Shown: positions 1-6,070 of the stretch, piece by piece | Layout: each line of letters begins with the position of its first letter | Position numbering within the stretch: position 1 is the stretch's first letter | NCBI GenBank assembly: GCA_012031955.1 | Contig: JAAURZ010000163.1 | Coordinates: 1 to 6,070 of the forward strand | DNA from: Bacteroidia bacterium | Lineage (GTDB): Bacteria; Bacteroidota; Bacteroidia; Cytophagales; Cyclobacteriaceae | DNA length: 6,070 nt | Direction of reading: 5' to 3' | Translations under genes and position numbers: made by a program | Notes under the pieces: model-generated | What the model saw: the letters and a program-made list of their open reading frames with translations, nothing else | Told to the model about the DNA's origin: nothing | The model's database searches: none

Positions 1-713
1 GTGCCTACGTGTTCATCTCTTTATATTCTTTCTGCTGTTCGTTTCCCTGCCCGACGACGATGACAGCACCGACAGCGATGCTAAAAGCAACACCCCACGA
101 AAACGTGATCGCAGCGGATGGCGACGATGATGGCGACAGCGGGTCCGGCAAAGACAATAACAACACACGATTCAAGCTTGATTCCACCGACTACAAAACC
201 CGGGCGCAATACGATTCGATACAATCAACTCTTCCGGAAGCCGACCGCGACGGCTGGTTTAAACGAATGGCGCAGTACCGGGCAATTGACCTGAATAACA
301 AATACGAAGGCAGGAAAGGAGAGTTTTCCAAAGACTTTGCCGAGTTGTTCACCGCCAATGCACCCAAAGTGTTTTTCTTTTTGTTGCCCATCTTCGCGCT
401 CATCCTGAAACTGCTCTACGTGCGTCGCGATTTTTTTTACTCCGAACATCTCGTATTCACGACCAACTATTATAATTTCTTCTACCTGGCCGGTTCGCTT
501 GTGATGCTCGTCGGGCTGATTCCGTACGTTGGATGGATCAAGTATTTCCTCGTTGTTTGGATGGTAGTCTACCCGCTTGTCGGCATGAAGCGCATGTACA
601 ATCAAGGTTGGTTTAAAACCTTTGTAAAATTCAGCATGCTGTGGTTTATCTTCGGATTCTTTGTTAGCCTGGCACTTGTCGTCGACGTATTCATAATCAT
701 GCTTACCCTATGA
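1..713 (+). CDS. DUF3667-type multi-pass membrane protein, 5' truncated
   Basis: Partial gene entering from the left edge; its frame is open from base 3 (Ala-Tyr-Val-Phe-Ile) and no real start lies inside the window, so the GTG at 9 is internal. The function of this family is unknown. Visible parts are an N-terminal hydrophobic stretch, an Asp/Ser/Gly/Asn-rich linker (about 50-170), a short soluble segment, and four hydrophobic segments starting near 369, 480, 545 and 630 that should span the inner membrane. It aligns with the next gene over most of its length: APK-plus-FxLLPIFA, L-Y-x-R-R, F-Y-S-E-H-L-V-F and Y-N-F are shared. The zinc ribbon expected at the family N terminus would lie outside the window. 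Bases about 27-86 appear to be read in the wrong frame because of two compensating single-base indels; correcting them restores a hydrophobic helix matching the paralogue. The stop overlaps the next start as ATGA. Confidence 0.8.
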   Translation, partial: AYVFISLYSFCCSFPCPTTMTAPTAMLKATPHENVIAADGDDDGDSGSGKDNNNTRFKLDSTDYKTRAQYDSIQSTLPEADRDGWFKRMAQYRAIDLNNKYEGRKGEFSKDFAELFTANAPKVFFFLLPIFALILKLLYVRRDFFYSEHLVFTTNYYNFFYLAGSLVMLVGLIPYVGWIKYFLVVWMVVYPLVGMKRMYNQGWFKTFVKFSMLWFIFGFFVSLALVVDVFIIMLTL

Positions 714-1636
714 GCGACATGCAGGCAGAAACACCGGCGACATGCCTGAACTGCGGCACACGTTTACTAGGGGCGTTCTGCTATCAGTGCGGACAAAAGG
801 ATTTGCCGGCGAGGCAGACGCTGGGCGATCTGCTCAACAACTTTGTAGGGTCGTTCACCAGCTTTGAATCGAAATTTTTCCGCAGCCTTCGATACCTTTT
901 GTTTGCACCCGGCAAGCTCACGCAGGCATACATCGGGGGCAAACGCGAAATGTATTACCACCCGGCGCGTATGTACGTTTTCCTGAGCTTCATTTATTTT
1001 CTGCTGTTCTTTTGGTTGTACGTAAGCTCTGCCAAGGAAGTGGCGGCTGAGGCGGACAGCATTCCAGACGAGCTGCCGGGGTTGAGTATGTTCGGCACGT
1101 CCTATAACCCGCCTTTCAAAACCGAAGCTGCGTACGACTCCGCGCAACTGGCGCTCGATCCATCGCTACGCGACGGCGCGTGGGACAGGATCATGAATGA
1201 GCGTGCCATCCGCTTCAACAGGCTATATGCCTCCGACAAAGTAGAAGCCGTTACCATGCTCAGCCGTGTGTACATGGAAAGCGCACCCAAAATCATATTC
1301 ATCCTGCTGCCTATCTTTGCATGGCTGCTAAAGGGATTGTATTTACGACGAAACTTCTATTACTCAGAGCACCTCGTGTTCGGTGTCCACTTTTATAACT
1401 TCTGTTTTGTGGTCGGCATCGTTGGTATTTTGTTGTCGGAAATTCCAGGAATCGAATGGCTGCCTTCGCTCTTGTTCCTTTGGATTTTTGTCTATCTGTT
1501 TATGGCCATGCGGCGCGTCTACGGTCAAAAAGCATGGAAAACGGGATTAAAGTATCTCCTGCTTTGTTTGTCCTTTATGGTTGCTATATTAACGGCCATC
1601 ACGGCAAACGCCGTAGTGTTGATATTGCTGATCTGA
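710..1636 (+). CDS. DUF3667-type zinc-ribbon membrane protein
   Basis: Complete 308-residue protein. The N terminus carries a four-cysteine zinc ribbon (C12-x2-C15, C24-x2-C27, followed by G-Q-K), then an amphipathic stretch with A-P-G-K at 66-69 and G-G-K-R at 76-79 leading into M-Y-Y-H-P. This order is typical of DUF3667-like proteins of Bacteroidota. Hydrophobic segments lie at about 87-104, 194-211, 227-243, 250-266 and 282-307, with a soluble loop at about 105-190 that is poorly conserved against the upstream copy. Conserved Y-x-R-R and Y-Y-S-E-H-L-V-F (about 211-224) sit between the second and third helices. The ATG overlaps the previous stop by four bases, which fixes the start and implies translational coupling. 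The upstream gene is a tandem paralogue. The biochemical role is unknown; the zinc ribbon suggests metal or protein binding at the cytoplasmic face, which is inference. Confidence 0.88.
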   Translation: MSDMQAETPATCLNCGTRLLGAFCYQCGQKDLPARQTLGDLLNNFVGSFTSFESKFFRSLRYLLFAPGKLTQAYIGGKREMYYHPARMYVFLSFIYFLLFFWLYVSSAKEVAAEADSIPDELPGLSMFGTSYNPPFKTEAAYDSAQLALDPSLRDGAWDRIMNERAIRFNRLYASDKVEAVTMLSRVYMESAPKIIFILLPIFAWLLKGLYLRRNFYYSEHLVFGVHFYNFCFVVGIVGILLSEIPGIEWLPSLLFLWIFVYLFMAMRRVYGQKAWKTGLKYLLLCLSFMVAILTAITANAVVLILLI

Positions 1637-1638
1637 TT

Positions 1639-2910
1639 ATGCACCTGCAGTCTACCCGGCCTTTGGCAGAACGAATGCGCCCAGCCCGCCTCGACGAGCT
1701 GGTGGGGCAAGGACATTTAACTGGTCCCAACGGCGTGATCAGGAAAGCCATTGCCACTGGCAACATACCGTCCATGATACTGTGGGGGCCGCCTGGCGTG
1801 GGCAAAACAACCATCGCCAATATTATTGCCAACGAAGTGAAAAAGCCATTTCACACACTGAGCGCCGTAAGCTCGGGCGTAAAAGAAGTGCGTGAGGTGA
1901 TAGAGAAAGCCAGGCACACAAACCGCGCGATACTTTTTATAGATGAAATTCACAGATTCAACAAATCGCAGCAGGATGCGCTCCTTGGCGCAGTTGAGAA
2001 GGGTGTGATCACACTCATCGGCGCTACCACCGAGAATCCTTCGTTCGAAGTGAACTCGGCTTTGCTGTCGCGCTGCCAGGTGTATACCCTCAAGCCCTTG
2101 ACTGAAACCGAATTGCTACAGCTTGTGAGCGATGCCCTTACGCGAGATGAAGAAATGAAGCACCGCCAGTTCAAGATTGAAGAGCATAGCGCGCTGCTGA
2201 ATTTGTCGGGCGGCGACGGCCGGAAACTGCTGAACCTCGTTGAGCTCATCGCTGAAACGTATCCCGATGGCGTGATTACGGTTACCGACCAACTGGTGAT
2301 GGACGTGGCGCAGAAGAAGATCGCCATCTACGATAAGAGTGGCGAACAACACTATGATATCATATCCGCGTTCATAAAATCCGTGAGAGGCAGCGATCCC
2401 AACGCCGCCATCTATTACCTTGCCCGCATGGTGGAAGGTGGCGAAGACGTGAAATTCATCGCCAGGCGAATGCTGATACTTGCTTCGGAAGACATCGGCA
2501 ACGCGAACCCCACCGCACTGGTCTTGGCCAACGCCGCATTTCAGGCCGTGAATGTGATTGGATACCCCGAGGCGAGGATCATTCTCGCGCAATGCGCGGT
2601 ATACCTCGCCAGCTCGCCGAAAAGCAACGCAAGCTATGTTGCCATAGATGACGCTATCCGTAAAGTAAACGAGACTGGCGACCTGCCGGTGCCGCTCGCC
2701 ATCCGGAATGCGCCGACGAAACTGATGAAGAACCTTGGCTACGGACAAGGATACAAGTATGCGCATAGTTATGAAGGCAACTTTGTGGACGCAGAGTTTC
2801 TTCCGGAGGCCATCCAGGGCACCAAGTTTTATGAGCCGGGCAATAATCCGCGCGAAGAGGAGTTGCGTAAATACCTGCGCGCGATGTGGAAAGACAAATA
2901 TGGATATTAG
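1639..2910 (+). CDS. rarA: replication-associated recombination protein A (RarA/MgsA AAA+ ATPase)
   Basis: A 423-residue clamp-loader-like AAA+ ATPase, the bacterial relative of yeast Mgs1 and human WRNIP1. Known family members act at stalled replication forks with SSB and RecA, and form tetramers. Motifs seen: P-L-A-E-R-M-R-P near residues 8-15 and G-Q-x-H-L at 23-27, both standard at the RarA N terminus; Walker A G-P-P-G-V-G-K-T-T at 50-58; Walker B with I-D-E-I-H-R-F-N at 101-108; sensor 1 G-A-T-T-E-N-P-S-F at 128-136; arginine-finger S-R-C at 144-146. The C-terminal half carries the MgsA tetramerisation region, with Y-D-I-I-S-A-F-I-K-S-x-R-G-S-D-P-N-A and A-S-E-D-I-G-N-A-N-P. The length matches the family. 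The frame stays open upstream to 1456, but the ATG at 1639 gives the normal N terminus and sits just after the previous stop. No clear Shine-Dalgarno sequence precedes it, as is common in Bacteroidota. Confidence 0.97.
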   Translation: MHLQSTRPLAERMRPARLDELVGQGHLTGPNGVIRKAIATGNIPSMILWGPPGVGKTTIANIIANEVKKPFHTLSAVSSGVKEVREVIEKARHTNRAILFIDEIHRFNKSQQDALLGAVEKGVITLIGATTENPSFEVNSALLSRCQVYTLKPLTETELLQLVSDALTRDEEMKHRQFKIEEHSALLNLSGGDGRKLLNLVELIAETYPDGVITVTDQLVMDVAQKKIAIYDKSGEQHYDIISAFIKSVRGSDPNAAIYYLARMVEGGEDVKFIARRMLILASEDIGNANPTALVLANAAFQAVNVIGYPEARIILAQCAVYLASSPKSNASYVAIDDAIRKVNETGDLPVPLAIRNAPTKLMKNLGYGQGYKYAHSYEGNFVDAEFLPEAIQGTKFYEPGNNPREEELRKYLRAMWKDKYGY

Positions 2911-2918
2911 CAAATACT

Positions 2919-5002
2919 ATGGACCGACAGCAAGTCATATTTGAGTCATCGCCGGCTTTCATACTTGTATGCCTGCTGCTCGGCATCGGCTATGCCTTCT
3001 TGCTCTACAGCGCAAAACATCCCTGGAGCCGCACCATGAACAGGGTGCTGTTTGCCGTGCGGGCGGCGCTCGCCTTTCTGCTCGCTTTCCTGTTGCTCGG
3101 ACCGATCGTGAAACAGATAACCAGCGAAATTGAAAAACCGCTGTTCGTTATCCTGCGCGACAACTCCGAGTCGGTAACCGAAACCACCGATTCAGTGGCG
3201 CTCGGTCGCCTTGAGCAAGCGCTACATACGACACGCCAGGCATTGGAAGACAAAGGCTACAACGTGGTAGAAACTGACCTGGCAGGCAATGAATCCGACA
3301 CGTGGACTTTCGCCGAGACGCAATCGAACCTGACCGACGGCCTCCGGCGAGTTACGTCGCGGTATGAAGGACAAAATATTGCCGGTGTCATTTTTGTTTC
3401 AGACGGCATCTTTAACGCCGGCCTTTCACCGGCGTATGCGAGCTTCAACTTTCCGGTGCATAGCGTGGGCGTCGGCGACACCACGCAACGCACCGACCTG
3501 GCGCTCAGGAACGTAGCTTACAACAAGATCGCGTACGAAGGCAACAAGTTTCCCGTGCGTGCCGAAGTGCTGCTTGGCGGAGTCACCAATCAAGACGTAA
3601 CCGTTTCCCTCATCCATCGTGGCAAGGTGCTCGACAAGCAAACCAGGAATTCGGGCAACAACCAAGTGATCACCTTCGACTTCCAGCCGCTGGCCGAAGA
3701 ACAGGGCATACAGAAACTCGACGTGCAGGTGGAGGTACTGCGAGGTGAGTACAATATCAAGAACAACAAGTCGTCGATTTTTGTGGAAGTAGTTTCGGGG
3801 AAGAAGAAGATACTCGTGGTGGCGCCAGCACCGCACCCCGACATCAAAGCGTTGCGTGCAGTCATTGAGAAAAACAGCAACTATGAGTTTCTGTTGCACA
3901 TACCCGGCCTGCACGAACAGCAGCCGGCCACCTTGCGGCCGGAAGATATCGACCTTGTCATTTTCGATCAGGCTCCTGACTTGCGCGGCCGCACGCGCGA
4001 CGTGTTTCAGAAATTCGTGCAAAGTAAATCATCGCTACTGCTTCTGCTGGGCTCACAGTCCGACCTGCAGGCATTGGCACGCGCCAACATGCCCATTCAG
4101 TTTCAAACACCACCACGCGACTTCGACCAGGTTACACCCATAACCAACCTCAATTTCTCCAACTTCACACTGTCGGCCGACGTGAACACCATCGTGCCTG
4201 AATTCCCGCCGGTAACCGTCCATTTTGGTAAAATGCAAATACCCCTGAGCGCCACACCGCTGTTGTTTCAGAAAGTCGGAAGCGTGACAACAGACAAGCC
4301 CTTGCTGGCAGTCGACATACAAAACGACCGCAAAATCGGACTGATGCTGGGCGAAGGATTCTGGCGCTGGCGCTTGCACGAATATGAGAAGACCGAGACC
4401 ACGACCGCCTTCGACGAACTCTTCGGCAAGCTGATGCAGTTCCTCAGCACGACCGACGACCGACGACGCTTCAGAAGCTACCCCGTTAAGCAGGAGTTTT
4501 CGGATACCGAAGCGGTTGTATTTGAAAGCCAGGTATACAACGACATTTTTGAGCCCACCTACGGCAACACCATCACCATAGAATTGACCAACGACGCAGG
4601 CAAGCGCACGGAATATGCGTACGCAACAAGCCCGGGCAACACACGCTACCAGATCGGCGGCCTCGCGGAGGGTGTATATCGCTATCGCGCCCATACCGAC
4701 ATGAACGGCAAGGACGAAGAAGTGCGCGGAGAGTTCGCCGTGGTGGAACGGCTGATAGAACTGCAAAATTTAACCGCCGATTTCAATTTGTTGAGAAAAG
4801 TTTCTTTCAACACCGGCGGCAGCTTTTACAAAGCAGCCAACGTAGGTGAACTTACTCAGGCGCTACAGCAGACAGAAGCCACCGGCGTGATCCATTCCCA
4901 AGAAGTATACGATGCACTTATAAATCTGAAGTGGGTTTTCTTTGTGCTGGTGCTCATCGCGGGCACAGAGTGGTTTTGCGGAAATACCACGGGTCGTATT
5001 AG
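2919..5002 (+). CDS. membrane-anchored VWA-like domain protein (3' frameshift)
   Basis: Large membrane protein of a type common in Bacteroidota; precise role unknown. The ATG at 2919, eight bases after the rarA stop, is preferred over the in-frame ATG at 2886 inside rarA. Two N-terminal hydrophobic helices (about 14-30 and 43-61) precede a VWA-like domain that begins L-F-V-I-L-R-D-N-S-E-S; D81-x-S83-x-S85 fits the MIDAS metal-binding motif. V-I-F-V-S-D-G-I-F-N-A-G and H-S-V-G-V-G-D follow at the expected later positions of the fold. The long remainder resembles beta-rich periplasmic domains, and a last helix (about 672-687) lies near the C terminus. As written, the frame runs on to a stop ending at 5048. 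Adding one T to the T4 run at 4974-4977 yields an ending W-F-L-R-K-Y-H-G-S-Y with a stop at 5000-5002, giving 694 residues; I take this as the true end. It is related in layout to BatA/BatB-type proteins, but no MoxR or Bat partner is visible here. Confidence 0.82.
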
Positions 5003-5025
5003 TGCCACCTACCTAGTAAGTCTTA

Positions 5026-5271
5026 TCAGTTCAACACATCGTCGGTGATCGTCAGATCAAACCCGTCGAGATCGGCGTAATACTGCCGCAGTTCCCGCCA
5101 GGCAGGCCCGGAGGTAGGCTCGCCGTTAAAGTTGAAGTTGGAGCCACAACACGGGTCGAACATAAACAAGGTGGTGGCGTGAACTTCCACCGTGGAGCAG
5201 GCTTCGTTCGGATGAAAAGAGCAATTGCGCTCAAAGGCTCTGTGAATTGGTGGAGCTGGAGGGGGGCGTGT
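5026..5271 (-). CDS. 3' end of an unidentified bacterial gene, convergent with the VWA gene
   Basis: The minus strand is open for 81 codons, ending in TGA at 5028-5026. The C-terminal half reads like genuine protein: H-A-T-T-L-F-M-F-D-P-C-C-G-S-N-F-N-F-N-G, then P-A-W-R-E-L-R-Q-Y-Y and an acidic end, D-G-F-D-L-T-I-T-D-D-V-L-N. It is rich in cysteine and aromatic residues, which would suit a small secreted or metal-binding protein, but I do not recognise the family. An overlapping minus frame (5052-5303) is more Pro/Ser/Thr-rich and looks like a shadow. Going upstream the frame meets TGA at 5274-5272, directly beyond a G6 run (5261-5266). Either the run has one base too many, or the bacterial sequence ends here at the join. 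Only 23 bases separate its stop from the corrected stop of the VWA gene. No start can be assigned. Confidence 0.5.
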   Translation of the reverse strand, partial: TRPPPAPPIHRAFERNCSFHPNEACSTVEVHATTLFMFDPCCGSNFNFNGEPTSGPAWRELRQYYADLDGFDLTITDDVLN

Positions 5272-5300
5272 TCATGCCCTTCACACGGATCTCCGCTGCA
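5245..5300. other. probable join between bacterial and eukaryotic sequence
   Basis: To the left lies gapless bacterial coding sequence on both strands up to about 5,250. To the right no bacterial-style gene exists, TGCA-type words become frequent (for example near 5,298, 5,333, 5,360, 5,390, 5,420 and 5,577), and spliced eukaryotic coding sequence follows. The exact base cannot be fixed by eye; the last convincing bacterial codons are near 5,250 and the first convincing foreign character is near 5,290. The G6 run at 5261-5266 falls inside this interval. I see no insertion-sequence ends, tRNA or att-like repeats that would explain a natural integration. Confidence 0.6.
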
Positions 5301-5521
5301 CACAGACTCACTGTCCAGTCATGCATCACAACAATGCTTAAAGCCTGGTGCATTCCTTGCAGTCCACCGTCAATGCGCAGGTGCAAGTGCACTGACACAT
5401 GCCACGAAGCTGAGCAAGCATGCATGTGTAGAGAAATTGGAACTATATAGAGACATTGGTTCTGTTTGCGTGCTCTACTAGCATCTCAGAGAGGAAGGGG
5501 CCACGCACATCCAGCATTCAC
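5276..5521. other. no gene recognised; probable intron sequence of the C78 gene
   Basis: Short open frames on both strands here resemble no protein I know, and all carry His/Cys/Met-rich sequence caused by repeated TGCA and CATG words. Read on the minus strand, this stretch directly follows the putative splice donor at 5521, so it is best explained as intron. The next C78 exon, which should encode an aromatic E-W-x-x-x-Y-F-like segment and later the catalytic Asp-Pro and His-containing parts, is not found before the bacterial sequence begins. That suggests the join falls within this intron. No RNA gene, terminator hairpin or repeat array was seen. Confidence 0.4.
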
Positions 5522-5743
5522 CCACAGCGCATGGAGACCGCCCTCCAACCGTGCTGCCTCATCTGACCGACCTTGCATGCGTGCTCTCTGGATGCTCTCC
5601 AGAGCTGCTAGTGCCTCTGCACGTGCACGCTGTGCTTCTGGCGAGCTGAACTCGACCAAAACTGCCTCAAAGCCAAGAAACCTCAAGAAGGCGGCTGCAT
5701 CGGTGGCTCCTATCCATGTGTCCTTCCCAGCCAAATGCCAACC
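5522..5743 (-). CDS. C78 peptidase (UFSP/ZUP1-like) internal exon
   Basis: Minus-strand exon of 74 codons. It begins G-W-H-L-A-G-K-D-T-W-I-G-A-T-D, followed by A-F-L-R-F-L-G-F-E-A-V-L-V-E-F. This matches the family C78 core seen in human ZUP1 (G-T-K-A-W-I-G-A-C-E-V, then a hydrophobic strand ending V-D-F). C78 enzymes are cysteine peptidases that process UFM1 or, for ZUP1, cleave Lys63-linked ubiquitin; they are known from eukaryotes. After V-E-F comes a charged Ala/Arg/Glu-rich insertion of roughly 35 residues, likely helical, replacing a short loop in the human protein. An acceptor AG at 5745-5744 and a donor GT at 5521-5520 bound the exon; the reading frame continues past the donor to a stop at 5486, but that tail looks non-coding. 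Catalytic Cys, Asp and His lie in parts not present here. Exon borders are inferred from sequence only. Confidence 0.72.
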
Positions 5744-5970
5744 CTGTATGTGCCGCTCAGTTACAATATGAGAGATCAAATTGCGGACTGGCAGAACAAG
5801 TTGAAACTGAAACCACTAGAAACTGGAACCCCAGAACTGGCAACTGAGAATCCACTGGGAATCCTGCAAACTTGTGCCCAACTCTGTCCCAGATGAGGAA
5901 TACGCTATTCTGGATCCATTCTGAGCACTACACACTGCAGGCGGCAACGGACTGCGGCGGTCACACCAAC
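5744..5970 (-). other. putative intron between the two C78 exons
   Basis: This 227-base minus-strand segment starts GTTGGT and ends CATACAG, with stops in the frame of the downstream exon and a shift in composition. Removing it joins D-W-C-C-P to G-W-H-L-A-G in phase, giving a spacing between G-F-D and W-I-G-A of 15 residues, against about 16 in human ZUP1. A second donor (GTGTGA) a few bases further in is possible. Its middle holds degenerate A-A-C-T-G-rich short repeats. Confidence 0.5.
5805..5847. repeat. degenerate AACTGR short repeats inside the intron
   Basis: The hexamer AACTGA or AACTGG occurs at 5805, 5821, 5835 and 5842, partly within longer related words (GAAACTGAAACC, GAAACTGGAACC). 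Spacing is irregular (16, 14 and 7 bases), so this looks like simple-sequence drift in an intron and not a regulatory array. Confidence 0.4.
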
Positions 5971-6070
5971 TGGGCAGCACCAATCCACGTCGAAGCCTTG
6001 ATTCCACGACATGCTCGATGCTGCGCTGCAATGCATGAACTGTAGGAATGCCTACGCCCACGATACACTC
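5971..6070 (-). CDS. C78 peptidase (UFSP/ZUP1-like) upstream exon, cut by window edge
   Basis: Minus-strand coding sequence entering from the right edge. It reads E-C-I-V-G-V-G-I-P-T-V-H-A-L-Q-R-S-I-E-H from 6070 to 6011, then, one frame over, W-N-Q-G-F-D-V-D-W-C-C-P from 6006 to 5971. Together these match the C78 pattern I-P-x-x-x-x-x-Q-x-x-I-E-x-x-W-x-x-G-F-D known from ZUP1 and relatives, with the correct two-residue spacing between I-E and W if one of the seven bases in 6007-6013 is dropped. The exon is thus broken by a single-base insertion, either a sequencing error or a real mutation. The exon ends at a putative donor GT at 5970-5969. The catalytic cysteine region (C-G-x-R-N-type motif) would lie beyond the window. 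The gene's 5' end and its domain make-up (for example zinc fingers) cannot be seen. Confidence 0.6.

Noticed and set aside
1456..1638. Upstream in-frame extension of rarA
   Set aside because: It lies wholly inside the preceding gene and encodes nothing like RarA; the ATG at 1639 gives the family's normal N terminus.
2116..2913. Long minus-strand frame opposite rarA (265 codons)
   Set aside because: It is a shadow of a strongly supported gene, with no recognisable motif.
4448..4468. Short CGAC-type tandem repeat
   Set aside because: It is coding sequence for T-T-D-D-R-R-R in the VWA protein, too short and imperfect to be a functional repeat.
4053..4766. Long minus-strand frame opposite the VWA gene (237 codons)
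   Set aside because: Shadow frame, His/Val/Cys-rich without domain motifs, opposite a well-supported gene.
5003..5025. Terminator between the convergent genes
   Set aside because: The 23-base gap shows no stem-loop with a T tract.
5231..5425. Minus-strand 64-codon frame beginning at an ATG at 5425
   Set aside because: Most of it reflects TGCA/CATG-rich sequence with no family resemblance; only its last residues might belong to the bacterial gene, as noted in the findings.
5466..5771. Plus-strand open frame of 101 codons in the right part
   Set aside because: Antisense to the C78 exon; Ala/Arg/Ser-rich composition comes from the opposite strand's coding bias.

Overview
The window looks like a composite of two unrelated genomes. 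From position 1 to about 5,250 it is a compact bacterial gene cluster from a Bacteroidota-type organism (Cytophagia/Chitinophagia-like). Signs of this are the tandem DUF3667-type membrane proteins, the Bacteroidota-style VWA membrane protein ending in W-F-L-R-K-Y-H-G-S-Y, genes that overlap or lie a few bases apart, and no obvious Shine-Dalgarno sequences. From about 5,300 to 6,070 the sequence changes character. It is rich in TGCA words, has no bacterial-style long ORF, and on the minus strand carries intron-split coding sequence for a eukaryotic peptidase of family C78 (UFM1-specific protease / ZUP1 type), probably from a green alga or another protist.

Layout of the bacterial part: (1) 1-713, 3' part of a DUF3667-type membrane protein, cut by the window edge; (2) 710-1636, a complete tandem paralogue with an N-terminal zinc ribbon, overlapping the first by ATGA; (3) 1639-2910, rarA (mgsA), a AAA+ replication-fork ATPase starting 2 bases after gene 2; (4) 2919-5002, a membrane-anchored protein with a VWA-like MIDAS motif, starting 8 bases after rarA; (5) 5026-5271 on the minus strand, the 3' end of an unidentified gene that converges on gene 4. 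Genes 1-4 are co-directional and almost gapless, so they were probably transcribed together, although no shared pathway is evident.

Layout of the other part: 5,276-5,521 has no recognisable gene and is best read as intron sequence running into the join. 5,522-5,743 (minus) is a C78 peptidase exon with the family's WIGA motif, 5,744-5,970 is its upstream intron, and 5,971-6,070 (minus) is a preceding exon with the W-x-x-G-F-D motif, continuing past the window edge.

Single-base indels recur, mostly at homopolymers: two compensating ones in gene 1, one at the 3' end of gene 4, possibly one in a G6 run near the join, and one in the eukaryotic exon. Together with the bacterial/eukaryotic join, these suggest an unpolished or chimeric assembly, for example an alga sequenced with its associated bacteria, and not a new biological system. 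The most useful results are the corrected gene ends and the location of the join.
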